A DNA stretch of 40,981 nucleotides, taken from positions 1-40,981 of the forward strand of contig JAFJUR010000022.1 in assembly GCA_017859995.1 (NCBI GenBank), given 5' to 3'. The notes beneath the pieces are model-generated. The model ran no database searches. It was given only the letters and a program-made list of their open reading frames with translations, and had not been told where the DNA came from. Position 1 is the stretch's first letter; every line of letters starts with the position of its first letter. The position numbers and the translations under genes were made by a program. Shown in pieces: positions 1-7,211 of this stretch. This DNA is from Holophagaceae bacterium. Its GTDB lineage: Bacteria; Acidobacteriota; Holophagae; Holophagales; Holophagaceae.

Positions 1-233
1 CGACTGGAAAATTAGATCGCTTGTTTCTGTATACCAATGATTTCGACTTTACCCCGCTTTGTCGGACGCTTCGACAGCTAGGGGCCAACATCAACCTATT
101 TCGGCTCCGGGGTGATGATGTAAACCAAGAACTTGTAAAGGAGTGCGATGCATTCCACGTTATGCATCACGAATTCCAAAAGCGTTGCCTTTCCCTTCCT
201 TCCACTGTCGAGCGTGAGGGCCCGAATGCCTAA
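1..233 (+). CDS. Hypothetical cassette protein, 5' end outside window
   Basis: The frame is open from the left edge (first full codon at base 3) to a TAA at 231-233, which is part of the GCCTAAC box of the first attC. A TTG at 21 could serve as a start, but the frame runs on upstream, so the gene is probably truncated by the window edge. The visible 76 residues are soluble-looking, with no membrane segment or recognisable motif. It sits where a cassette gene is expected, directly before an attC and in array orientation. It could also be a non-coding cassette with a chance ORF. I do not recognise it. Confidence 0.5.
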   Translation, partial: TGKLDRLFLYTNDFDFTPLCRTLRQLGANINLFRLRGDDVNQELVKECDAFHVMHHEFQKRCLSLPSTVEREGPNA

Positions 234-351
234 CCTCTCGCTCAAGTCGGACCCCGCCTGCATTGCCTTTCGCTCTCTCTCAACCTCTTGCTATCTCGGC
301 TTCGCTCATCGCCTCGGTGCAGGCGTGGCCGCTTAGCTTCATTCGTTAGGC
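228..351 (+). repeat. attC site 1
   Basis: R'' GCCTAAC at 228-234 and R' GTTAGGC at 345-351, 124 nt. The inner stem uses CCCCGCCTGCA and TGCAGGCGTGG. Standard array type with the GCTTAGC variant of the L' box. Confidence 0.95.
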
Positions 352-357
352 GTTTCA

Positions 358-723
358 GTGAGCACTCGTCACATCTACATTGCTTCCATACTGTCCCTTC
401 TCATCGGTGGCTTTATGGGCGCGTTCGCATCTCGGGCCTATTACCTTCATCGCACTCAAGAGCAAGAGTGCAACGCCCTATCATTCGCTGTCCTGAATTC
501 CCTGCCGGTAATCTCTCACTTGGGTTCTAACGACAGCGCGGGTGCTCAACGCTTGGTCGAAATCAATCTACCTCTCCAAATTGAGTCGCTTAGAGAGATT
601 GCCAAGGGCCAGGGGCAAAGTGCCCAGGTTGCCGAGGAAACCTTGAGACGAGTTCGCTCCTGGCGGTCAGAACACCCAACACTCGCAATAACTCCAAGGC
701 TGCAAAAAGCAATCGAGCCATAG
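358..723 (+). CDS. Hypothetical membrane-anchored cassette protein
   Basis: 121 residues, starting at GTG 358 only 6 nt after the R' box of attC 1, with no clear Shine-Dalgarno site. Residues about 6-25 form one hydrophobic segment followed by Arg, so it is probably an inner-membrane anchor with a mainly helical domain outside. The stop lies 5 nt before the next attC. It is alone in its cassette and has no promoter of its own that I can see, so expression probably depends on read-through from upstream. I recognise no family. Confidence 0.75.
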   Translation: MSTRHIYIASILSLLIGGFMGAFASRAYYLHRTQEQECNALSFAVLNSLPVISHLGSNDSAGAQRLVEINLPLQIESLREIAKGQGQSAQVAEETLRRVRSWRSEHPTLAITPRLQKAIEP

Positions 724-728
724 TCAAC

Positions 729-850
729 GCCTAACCCTTCGCTCAACCCGGACCCTGCCTGCATTGGCTCTCTCTCTCTCAGCATCTCGCTTCCTCGGCT
801 CCGCTCGTCGCCTCGGTGCAGGCAGGGCCGGTTAGCTTCTTTCGTTAGGG
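729..850 (+). repeat. attC site 2
   Basis: R'' GCCTAAC 729-735, R' GTTAGGG 844-850, 122 nt. The central loop is slightly shorter (CTCTCTCTCTC run). The R' sequence GTTAGGG is mirrored by CCCTAAC at the far end of the same cassette (1332). Confidence 0.95.
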
Positions 851-858
851 CTCCCCCA

Positions 859-1323
859 TTGATCCGCATTCTCCGAGCCTTCCTCGTCGCTTCGGCAGTA
901 ATCCTCGCCTGCGCTGCGGGAGAAGCCTCAATCAGAGAACAACAGGCGGTGCTTCTCAAGAACCTCGAAACTCTTTTCATCAAGCGTGACCTGGGCTCGT
1001 TTCAGAATCCAGGGGGAAAGAAAGTTTCAATACTGATTGTTCATTCACTCATTGAGCCCCCAAAGGGCATTGAACAAGCTAGGTTCCGTTCCTTCAAACA
1101 GATTGAACAATGGCTTCGATCACACGAGCGATTCCATGACGAGTCAATCAATGAGCACCACCCATTTCGTGAAGTTCGAAAGGGGCAGTTCTCAGGGCCG
1201 GACCGATACGAGTACGACAACATGGGCATTAATCACAACACATGGTACTTAAGCCAGGTTGACTTCACCCAAACAAATGGGCGGGTCACTATCTCCAAGA
1301 TCGTGATCTACGATGGTGATTGA
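859..1323 (+). CDS. Hypothetical secreted cassette protein
   Basis: 154 residues from a TTG start at 859, 8 nt after the attC 2 R' box; no better start is available without losing the signal sequence. Residues 1-23 look like a Sec signal peptide: Arg-rich start, hydrophobic core, then a small-residue cleavage region around CAAGEA. The mature part is mixed alpha/beta with a histidine- and charge-rich stretch around residues 85-105. The only gene of its cassette, ending just before attC 3. Family unknown; export to the periplasm is inferred from the N-terminus only. Confidence 0.72.
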   Translation: MIRILRAFLVASAVILACAAGEASIREQQAVLLKNLETLFIKRDLGSFQNPGGKKVSILIVHSLIEPPKGIEQARFRSFKQIEQWLRSHERFHDESINEHHPFREVRKGQFSGPDRYEYDNMGINHNTWYLSQVDFTQTNGRVTISKIVIYDGD

Positions 1324-1331
1324 ATCGCTCG

Positions 1332-1455
1332 CCCTAACCTCTCGCTCAAGTCGGACCCCGCCTGCATTGCCTTTCGCTCTCTCTCAGCAATTCGCTATCT
1401 CGGCTCCGGTCATCGCCTCGGTGCAGGCGTGGCCGCTTAGCTTCTTTCGTTAGGC
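1332..1455 (+). repeat. attC site 3
   Basis: R'' CCCTAAC 1332-1338, R' GTTAGGC 1449-1455, 124 nt. The unusual first base matches the GTTAGGG with which this cassette starts, as expected if the two boxes once paired in a single excised cassette. Confidence 0.95.
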
Positions 1456-1463
1456 CGCTTACA

Positions 1464-1790
1464 ATGAATAGAGACCAATTCAAGAAGAACCTACACAAGC
1501 GAGTTCGTCTCCGGCCGATAGCCCGGCGGTTCTCCAATGGAATTGAATTGGAACGGCTCGATGATGATTGGCTCATTGAATTCATTGAGGAAGATGGGGC
1601 TCATATTCGGAACTTGCGAATTCCTTATGTCACCACCCTGGGTTATGACCAAATCAATAAATTCACATCTGACCCAAATCGAGATGCGGGTGGTATCAAT
1701 CACGGTTTCCTTATTCTTCATGTCCAGTTGTTTCTTGAAGGAGATCGCTTATGGGTAGAGCCAATACTCCGTCCCGGTGAATCGGCCTAA
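1464..1790 (+). CDS. Hypothetical cassette protein
   Basis: 108 residues, ATG 8 nt after the attC 3 R' box. The stop TAA is supplied by the GCCTAAC box of the next attC, so the C-terminus is set by the recombination site. Predicted soluble and cytoplasmic: no signal or membrane segment, acidic middle (DDDWLIEFIEED), beta-rich C-terminal half. No family recognised. Confidence 0.75.
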   Translation: MNRDQFKKNLHKRVRLRPIARRFSNGIELERLDDDWLIEFIEEDGAHIRNLRIPYVTTLGYDQINKFTSDPNRDAGGINHGFLILHVQLFLEGDRLWVEPILRPGESA

Positions 1791-1908
1791 CCCTCCGCTC
1801 AAGTCGGACCCCGCCTGTATTGCCTTCCGCTCTCTCTCAACTTCTCGCTATCCCGGCTCCGCTCGTCGCCTCGGTGCAGGCGTGGCCGCTTAGCTTCCTC
1901 CGTTAGGT
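1785..1908 (+). repeat. attC site 4
   Basis: R'' GCCTAAC 1785-1791, R' GTTAGGT 1902-1908, 124 nt, standard type. Overlaps the stop codon of the upstream gene. Confidence 0.95.
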
Positions 1909-1912
1909 TTCG

Positions 1913-2476
1913 ATGGCCACTCCATCAGGTATCAGTCGCAGGATTCAACAATGCATTGAACGCCTTCATGTCGATGACTTTGAAGGCGCGTTGGTCAATC
2001 TTTTCCCTGCGATTGATAAAACCGGTAAGAAGCGGCGGCCGAAAGCCGGGGTAGCAGAACGAATTAAGGGATTCCTCCATGATGAAGAGGTTCTAATCAC
2101 AGCTGTAGGTACCGGAAATATATTCCAGAATTTCAGCGTCGACGGAATATCGTTTCACGACGCATTGTACAAATTTGGTCGTACAGCCATCTCGCACGAA
2201 GGGGAACTAGATTCCCGGTTAGCCTTCAATAGGAATGGGGGCATTCAAATTGGCCGTGACCAATGGAATCTGCCTGGTAGTTATATTGTTGGTATGTCCC
2301 TCGCCGTAATTATCGCGCCTGAAAACCAGGGCGAACGAACAGCAGAGGGTCTTGGCATCACCATTTTCAATCAGCGATTCAGCCTGAATGAAATATGGGG
2401 TAAACCTAGTGCAGTTCGCCTTCACATCTGTCAAATTTTCCGTGATCCCAATCTTTTCTCGGAACGCTCAACCTAA
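1913..2476 (+). CDS. Hypothetical cassette protein, 187 aa
   Basis: ATG 4 nt after the attC 4 R' box. The TAA stop is part of the ACCTAAC box of attC 5. The protein looks soluble: a helical first 25 residues, a basic GKKRRPK patch near 38-45, then a mixed alpha/beta body with a hydrophobic strand (YIVGMSLAVIIA) around residues 125-136. No signal peptide. The only cassette product here of this size with no export signal apart from the terminal DJ-1 gene. I have no firm family name for it. Confidence 0.78.
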   Translation: MATPSGISRRIQQCIERLHVDDFEGALVNLFPAIDKTGKKRRPKAGVAERIKGFLHDEEVLITAVGTGNIFQNFSVDGISFHDALYKFGRTAISHEGELDSRLAFNRNGGIQIGRDQWNLPGSYIVGMSLAVIIAPENQGERTAEGLGITIFNQRFSLNEIWGKPSAVRLHICQIFRDPNLFSERST

Positions 2477-2594
2477 CCCTCAGCTCAACTCGGACCCCGC
2501 CTGCATTGCCTTCCGCTCTCTCTCAACTTCCCGCTTTCTCGGCTCCGTTCAGCGCCTCGGCGCAGGCGGTGCCGGTTAGCTCCATTCGTTAGGC
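2471..2594 (+). repeat. attC site 5
   Basis: R'' ACCTAAC 2471-2477, R' GTTAGGC 2588-2594, 124 nt. Stem variant TGCATTG/GCGCAGGCGGTGCC. Confidence 0.95.
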
Positions 2595-2629
2595 GTTAAT
2601 TCACCCCCGCAAATCCAGGAGCTCACAAC

Positions 2630-2920
2630 ATGAGTGCTGCCAGTCTGATCCCAATTTATGCTGCAATCGCAGCTTCCCAGATAAATGCGATGAAAGCTTT
2701 TGGTCCAATTGTCCGAGTGGACGTCGATGCGTTCAGTAGCATCCTCAAGGAAGCTGAGGCACCGCTTTTAGCCGTGGCTGGTTGCTTTTGGGGGAATTAC
2801 AAAAAATATCTACTCAACTACAAAGGTCTTACTTTTTATTGCAAAACCGCTTCAGAATTCGAGGTTCCATCCAACACCCAGATCGTGAAATGCAATTCGA
2901 TTTCAATCCCATATGCCTAA
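2630..2920 (+). CDS. Hypothetical small cassette protein
   Basis: 96 residues. AGGAG at 2617-2621 lies 8 nt before ATG 2630, one of the clearer ribosome sites in the array, in an unusually long 35-nt leader. Residues 1-17 are hydrophobic and Ala-rich and may be a weak signal or membrane segment, though the stretch is short. There are three cysteines (one near position 52, two in the second half) and a lysine/tyrosine-rich centre. Single gene of its cassette. Not recognised. Confidence 0.7.
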   Translation: MSAASLIPIYAAIAASQINAMKAFGPIVRVDVDAFSSILKEAEAPLLAVAGCFWGNYKKYLLNYKGLTFYCKTASEFEVPSNTQIVKCNSISIPYA

Positions 2921-2937
2921 AGCAAGTTCATTCCCAC

Positions 2938-3061
2938 GCCTAACCTCTCGCTCAAGTCGGACCCCGCCTGCATTGCCTCCCGCTCTCTCTCAACATTTCG
3001 CTATCCCGGCTCCGCTCATCGTCTCGGTACAGGCGGTGCCGCTTAGCTGCTTTCGTTAGGC
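2938..3061 (+). repeat. attC site 6
   Basis: R'' GCCTAAC 2938-2944, R' GTTAGGC 3055-3061, 124 nt, standard type. Confidence 0.95.
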
Positions 3062-3067
3062 ATCCTC

Positions 3068-3910
3068 ATGATCATTCCTAAAATCCTTCCCCTAGTGCTT
3101 TGCTTGAGCCTCAGTGCGCAAGTTAATCCAAGTAAGCTTCCGCCCGAGTTGCAAGCAACACTAGAGAGCCGAATGAAGCGCTCTCAGGAAATCTTTGAAT
3201 ACGAGCGTCTCGCTTGGGTCGCTTCAGATCTGCTCATGGAGAAAAAGCCGGACCAGAGAGATCTTGGGCTTTGGGTCGAACTGGTAGCGAATCAGAAGCG
3301 AATGATATTCTTCGGCCGATTCAAGGATGCTGCTGATCCCAAAGAAAAACCCGAAGGGTTTGCCGTCGTGTACGGATTTTGGGCTCCCGTTGGAAAACCA
3401 AGCGAAGTACACGAATTGGATATCGGGAAGGAAATTCGCTCTTCTCCAGAAGCATTTAAAGAATTACCCGACTTGGCTGAGGCTGCTGCTTTAGCACGGA
3501 AGCATCCGTCTTCTCTCGGTATGGGGTGGAACTACAGTGTTTTTCGGGAGCCTGATCGAACCATAACTGCCTATCTGATGCCAGCCAACTCAGAGCCCGG
3601 CATTGTCCCCATCGGTGGCGACTTCCGCCTAACCCTTGCCCCGGATGGAACAAAGATTCTAAAGACAGTAGCCCTCCATCGTTCTTACCTGAAAATGCCA
3701 ATCAACCCTCCCAATGCTGATAAGGCAAAACCGGCCGGAGGGTTCCACACGCACACCCTAGAGGAGGATCTCCCCCCCGAAACAGATGCGGCTGTTCTCA
3801 TGCTCTACGCAGACCCGCACCCCCATTACCTTTTAACAAGGAAGGGACTTTTCTGTTTCACTGGCAACCAGGTGGTTTATCTGATGTCTCCAGAAGAACT
3901 GAAGAAATGA
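3068..3910 (+). CDS. Hypothetical secreted cassette protein with JAMM-like HxH...D motif
   Basis: 280 residues, the largest cassette gene, ATG 6 nt after the R' box. Residues 1-18 form a signal peptide (hydrophobic core, cleavage near LSAQ). Residues about 230-243 read HTHT, seven residues, then a Pro-Pro pair and a closing Asp. The spacing of the two His and the Asp equals that of JAB/MPN (JAMM) metalloprotease sites (HxHP...SxxD), but the conserved Ser is Pro here. The following strands (YLLTRKGLFCF...VVYL) would suit that fold. Family membership is inference; activity is doubtful without the Ser. Export suggests a periplasmic or secreted role. Confidence 0.78.
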   Translation: MIIPKILPLVLCLSLSAQVNPSKLPPELQATLESRMKRSQEIFEYERLAWVASDLLMEKKPDQRDLGLWVELVANQKRMIFFGRFKDAADPKEKPEGFAVVYGFWAPVGKPSEVHELDIGKEIRSSPEAFKELPDLAEAAALARKHPSSLGMGWNYSVFREPDRTITAYLMPANSEPGIVPIGGDFRLTLAPDGTKILKTVALHRSYLKMPINPPNADKAKPAGGFHTHTLEEDLPPETDAAVLMLYADPHPHYLLTRKGLFCFTGNQVVYLMSPEELKK

Positions 3911-3931
3911 ATTTCGGTCAAGGCCGAGAAT

Positions 3932-4055
3932 GCCTAACCTTCCGCTCAACTCGGACCCCGCCTGCATTGCCTTGCGCTCTCTCTCAACTTCTCGCGACCT
4001 CGGCTCCGTTCAGCGCCTCGGTGCAGGCGGGTCCGGTTAGCTTCGTTCGTTAGGC
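3932..4055 (+). repeat. attC site 7
   Basis: R'' GCCTAAC 3932-3938, R' GTTAGGC 4049-4055, 124 nt. This copy has GGTCCGG in the right arm, a full match to CCGGACC-type left arms. Confidence 0.95.
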
Positions 4056-4089
4056 CGCCCAACACTACTCCAGATATTTCGAGGCCCTC

Positions 4090-4668
4090 ATGCAAATCTC
4101 CGATCGCGAACTCGCCATTGTTGGATTATGGGCCTCCGTGATACCGACAACGATTATTGTTTACTTCGATTGGAAGCGAAGGAGAGCCGATCGCTATATT
4201 CGTGCACGCAATTGGCTGACAACATGCACATCTCAACTTCGAGGATTTGTTTTTATAAGTTGTGAACTGTATAACGTATTAACAACCAATCTATCACCCA
4301 ATCTTGAATTAATTGAATCAGTAGAGATTGGACTAGACCTTGAATCGCAGCGATTCATGGTCAACAAGGCTCAAGACATTTTTCTTTCTCGAGATCCACT
4401 TCGGCAATTAGATACCGCTTGGCAGGACCTCGGCTCTAAAGCTAGAAAATCCATGGAAAGCATGCCTCCATTCGTATTTAATGAATCAGAGCTTCTTATG
4501 GTTCATGCCATTCTTCAAAAGTACCAAGACGGAGGCAAAATAACTTATAACCAGTTAGTAGATTGGCGCAAAGCCAATTTGTCATTTGGCAATTCGCTTC
4601 AGATTGCCATCGATGTCATGTCTGAATTGAAATGTGAAATCAACAAAAAGCTGCCATTGAAACCATGA
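4090..4668 (+). CDS. Hypothetical single-pass membrane cassette protein
   Basis: 192 residues. The ATG lies 34 nt after the R' box with a weak GAGG upstream. One membrane segment at residues about 9-26 is followed by a strongly basic stop-transfer patch (DWKRRRADR), so the N-terminus is probably outside and a 165-residue helical domain cytoplasmic. The coding sequence is visibly AT-richer than the chromosomal genes on the right, with codons such as ATA and TTA that those genes avoid. This points to foreign origin. No family recognised. Confidence 0.76.
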   Translation: MQISDRELAIVGLWASVIPTTIIVYFDWKRRRADRYIRARNWLTTCTSQLRGFVFISCELYNVLTTNLSPNLELIESVEIGLDLESQRFMVNKAQDIFLSRDPLRQLDTAWQDLGSKARKSMESMPPFVFNESELLMVHAILQKYQDGGKITYNQLVDWRKANLSFGNSLQIAIDVMSELKCEINKKLPLKP

Positions 4669-4700
4669 TTCATTCATCAACTGCCGCGACCCTGTCAGCG

Positions 4701-4824
4701 GCCTAACCCTGCGCTCAAGTCGGACCCCGCCTGCATTGCCTTCCGCTCTCTCTCAACATTTCGCTACCTCGGCTTCGTTCATCGTCTCGGTGCAGGCGTG
4801 GCCGCTTAGCTTCATTCGTTAGGC
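4701..4824 (+). repeat. attC site 8
   Basis: R'' GCCTAAC 4701-4707, R' GTTAGGC 4818-4824, 124 nt, standard type. Confidence 0.95.
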
Positions 4825-4843
4825 AACTACCTGGAGGTCCCTC

Positions 4844-5362
4844 GTGCTTGATAATGTGAAAGAATCTATCCAACACTCAATTCGAGAACGATTTTCGAGT
4901 CCCATTCTTGGTAGCTTTACATTTTTTTTGGTGATCTTTCACTGGCGTACGGTCGTTTTGATTTTCAGCCACGAGGCTAAGGGTGAGGCACTTATCACTG
5001 AGCTTGAGCGGTTCTGGCCACATTCGTTCAAGTCCTATATTTTACCTATCATCTTCGCTTTGCTATATTCATTTACTTATCCCTATTTAAGGATGTTTTA
5101 TGCCCTATTCTTGCAAAGAGTCCGACTCTTACAAATTAAAAACGAACTAGCAAGCGAGCTAGCAATCGCAGAGGCGCAAAACAAAATCGAAGAGAGAAAA
5201 TTGGTTATAGAAAACAGTACCCGTGAGCTTAAGCAGTACCTAAAAATCGTGGAATCTCGATTAGATGCAGACCTCGCAGGAGGTAAGGTTTCTAGTGACG
5301 TCGTTCAACGTTTTGAACAAAAATTCGGAAAAATGCTGAAACATGATTATGAAGTGCTTTGA
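4844..5362 (+). CDS. Two-TM, coiled-coil membrane cassette protein
   Basis: 172 residues, GTG start at 4844 with GGAGG at 4833-4837. The N-terminal motif (I-R-E-R-F-S-S-P-x-L-G-S-F, residues 12-24) followed by a membrane segment and HWR resembles a recurrent family of small bacterial membrane proteins of unknown function that begin with an ERFxSPxxxSF signature. Two membrane segments (about 21-43 and 64-87) are followed by a long charged helix (about 95-150) that looks like a cytoplasmic coiled coil. AT-rich like the preceding cassette. No catalytic residues evident. A structural or sensing role at the membrane is only a guess. Confidence 0.8.
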   Translation: MLDNVKESIQHSIRERFSSPILGSFTFFLVIFHWRTVVLIFSHEAKGEALITELERFWPHSFKSYILPIIFALLYSFTYPYLRMFYALFLQRVRLLQIKNELASELAIAEAQNKIEERKLVIENSTRELKQYLKIVESRLDADLAGGKVSSDVVQRFEQKFGKMLKHDYEVL

Positions 5363-5386
5363 TACCTCGAATGCTGCATCTCAGTT

Positions 5387-5495
5387 GCCTAACCCTCCGC
5401 TCAACTCGGACCCTATCGCTGCGCGCTAGTGTCCTCAAACAATTCAAATCCCATGTCCCCGCAGCAATAGGGCCGGTTAGCTTCCTTCGTTAGGC
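5387..5495 (+). repeat. attC site 9, variant stem
   Basis: R'' GCCTAAC 5387-5393, R' GTTAGGC 5489-5495, 109 nt. Outer boxes are as elsewhere, but the inner stem is different: CCCTATCGCTGCG on the left and CGCAGCAATAGGG on the right, with a new loop. The two arms changed together, so the fold is kept while the sequence is not. Confidence 0.92.
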
Positions 5496-5699
5496 GCGAA
5501 GGGCCTTCTCGCGCTGGTTGGTGCTGCATTGGTTCTTTGTCTCGTTGGCTTCAACGCCCCGCTGGGTTTCGTCTAAGTTCAAGGGCAATGACGGGTCGTT
5601 CTGGCTGCAACTTCCCCATGTCCGCCTTGCCTCGGTTCATTCGTCGGCCCCTTTGGGGCTTGGCAGCTCGGGTCTCTCGTTTACAAACGGCCAAGCTAC
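5489..5699 (+). other. ORF-less cassette
   Basis: The interval between attC 9 and the truncated attC 10 is a complete cassette by its ends but contains no convincing coding region. The open frames start with weak codons and run on into the attC. No clear promoter, tRNA or terminator is visible. With the two sites it makes a 433-nt stretch (5363-5795) without a gene. Confidence 0.6.
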
Positions 5700-5763
5700 G
5701 CCTAACCTCTCGCTCAACCCGGACCCCGCCTGCATTGCCTCCCGCTCTCTCCTTTCGTTAGGT
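5700..5763 (+). repeat. attC site 10, truncated (64 nt)
   Basis: R'' GCCTAAC 5700-5706, R' GTTAGGT 5757-5763. The left arm is normal through CCGCCTGCATTGCC, then the sequence jumps from the CTCTCT loop straight to the TTTCGTTAGG end. The right half of the inner stem and the L' box (TGCAGGC through GGTTAGC) are missing, so it cannot form the usual hairpin. Confidence 0.9.
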
Positions 5764-5795
5764 GCCACTTGAATCCGCTTGAGGAAACGAGGTAC

Positions 5796-6182
5796 ATGAC
5801 TCTCGACCTTTTGATCGGGTCCAACGAGGATTTGTCCTCTCTTGTCGAAGCATTTGGAGATCGCGTATTCCCCGTTTATACGGGTCCAGATGAGGCCGGT
5901 GGCTTCTACGCAGTCTTGGAGCCACCCATCTCGGACTCTCCTAACGAACCGCCAGAATTCCATGCCCAGCATATGGCCAGCGCAATCGAGGGGCTACCTC
6001 CATTGCTCCTGGCTACCTGGAACCGATGTACATCACGAATTTTTGATTTCGGGTTTGAGAGTGGTACTCATCCAAGCTCACTGTCTTACGATCTAAGCCA
6101 GGACTCTCTTGCACGCATTTCAGCTTGTGGCGCCTCCTGTCGCATTACTGTCTATCCCGTTCCTGTGGCGCCTAACCCTTAG
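5796..6182 (+). CDS. Hypothetical soluble cassette protein
   Basis: 128 residues from ATG 5796, chosen because TTGAGGA lies about 9-14 nt upstream. An in-frame TTG at 5769 would add nine residues and is the alternative. The TAG stop lies inside attC 11, so the last residues are encoded by the recombination site. Acidic and soluble, starting with a beta-strand (MTLDLLIGS). No signal peptide, no membrane segment and no recognised family. Confidence 0.7.
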   Translation: MTLDLLIGSNEDLSSLVEAFGDRVFPVYTGPDEAGGFYAVLEPPISDSPNEPPEFHAQHMASAIEGLPPLLLATWNRCTSRIFDFGFESGTHPSSLSYDLSQDSLARISACGASCRITVYPVPVAPNP

Positions 6183-6293
6183 CTCAAGTCGGACCCCGCC
6201 TGCATTGCCTTTCACTCTCTCTCAACATTTCGCTATCCCGGCTCCGCTCATCGCCTCGGTGCAGGCGTGGCCGCTTAGCTTCTTCCGTTAGGC
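6170..6293 (+). repeat. attC site 11
   Basis: R'' GCCTAAC 6170-6176, R' GTTAGGC 6287-6293, 124 nt, standard type. Flanked on both sides by complementary GTGGC/GCCAC. Confidence 0.95.
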
Positions 6294-6299
6294 GCCACC

Positions 6300-6719
6300 A
6301 TGAGTAGAAACAAAGGATTGGTGCTGATTGCTTGCCTCTCACTAATGGCTTGTCTTCGAGAAAAGCAACCGAAGCATCACGTTCAAAGGCTGGCATCGGG
6401 CAGTGAGTTCAATTTCGTCAGAACCAACACAGAACGGGGCTACTTTGAAGTAATTGTCTTTCAGCCTGCTAATAACCGACATAAAGAAGGGAGCAAGCAG
6501 CTCGAAGAGGAAATATGGTCCCATTTTACGCCTCAGGCCGATGCAGGCGGATGGACCTACGGTGAATTGACTATGTTGGACAACGAGACATACAGGACTT
6601 TCCCAAAGGAATCTCTTTCGTCAGTAGGTTTGATTGAACATGTTAGATTCTCAAAAAACAAAGAAGGTCAATGGGTGAAGCAATCTGGTCGTTTCTTCTC
6701 CTCGGGATTTTTTGATTGA
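6300..6719 (+). CDS. Hypothetical lipoprotein (cassette)
   Basis: 139 residues, ATG 6 nt after the R' box. The N-terminus is a lipoprotein signal: short basic start, hydrophobic core and a lipobox ending LSLMAC, with Cys18 as the likely lipidated residue. The mature protein is basic at first and then beta-rich with many aromatics. It is one of three cassette products with an LMAC lipobox (see 9970 and 11225). Function unknown. Its 3' end does not show the extended complementarity with its 5' end that most cassettes here have. Confidence 0.8.
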   Translation: MSRNKGLVLIACLSLMACLREKQPKHHVQRLASGSEFNFVRTNTERGYFEVIVFQPANNRHKEGSKQLEEEIWSHFTPQADAGGWTYGELTMLDNETYRTFPKESLSSVGLIEHVRFSKNKEGQWVKQSGRFFSSGFFD

Positions 6720-6726
6720 GCCCCCT

Positions 6727-6850
6727 GCCTAACCTCTCGCTCAACTCGGACCCCGCCTGCATTGCCTCCCGCTCTCTCTCAACATCTCGCTTCCTCGGCT
6801 CCGCTCAGCGCCTCGGTGCAGGCGAGGCCGGTTAGCTTCTTCCGTTAGGC
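6727..6850 (+). repeat. attC site 12
   Basis: R'' GCCTAAC 6727-6733, R' GTTAGGC 6844-6850, 124 nt, standard type. Confidence 0.95.
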
Positions 6851-7068
6851 TGCTACACACCATTCGGTTGTTCTTTGATCAGATCGGGTCGGTGCCCTGG
6901 TGAAACACAGCGCCTTCGGTGAGTCAACTTGGGCGCAGTTCTCGCTGGGGTCGCGCCGAGTATGCTCGTTTGGCCTGGCCACGCGGCCCGCCCGGCGCCG
7001 TCAACAGAAGGTCCATCGCCAGCTGGTGAATCCGACCCACTCCACCCAGGGTTCCAACTAGACTGGCA
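6844..7068 (+). other. ORF-less cassette
   Basis: The interval is bounded by two full attC sites and its ends match (GTTAGGCTGC and GCAGCCTAAC), so it is a genuine cassette. The only forward frame begins at a TTG (6929) and runs through the whole next attC, which is not credible. GC is higher than in the coding cassettes. I see no tRNA, promoter pair or terminator. The gene-free stretch is 6720-7211. Confidence 0.6.
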
Positions 7069-7192
7069 GCCTAACTACTCGCTCAACCCGGACCCCGCCT
7101 GCATTGCCTTTCGCTCTCTCTCAACATCTCGCTTCCTCGGCTTCGTTCAGCGCCTCGGTGCAGGCGGGGCCGGTTAGCTTCTTCCGTTAGGC
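7069..7192 (+). repeat. attC site 13
   Basis: R'' GCCTAAC 7069-7075, R' GTTAGGC 7186-7192, 124 nt. Begins CTACTCGC after R'' instead of the usual CCCTCGC. Confidence 0.95.
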
Positions 7193-7211
7193 CGCTCAAC
7201 CTGGAGTCCAC

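Noticed and set aside
6929..7177. 82-codon frame in an ORF-less cassette
   Set aside because: TTG start without ribosome site and a frame that runs through a whole attC.
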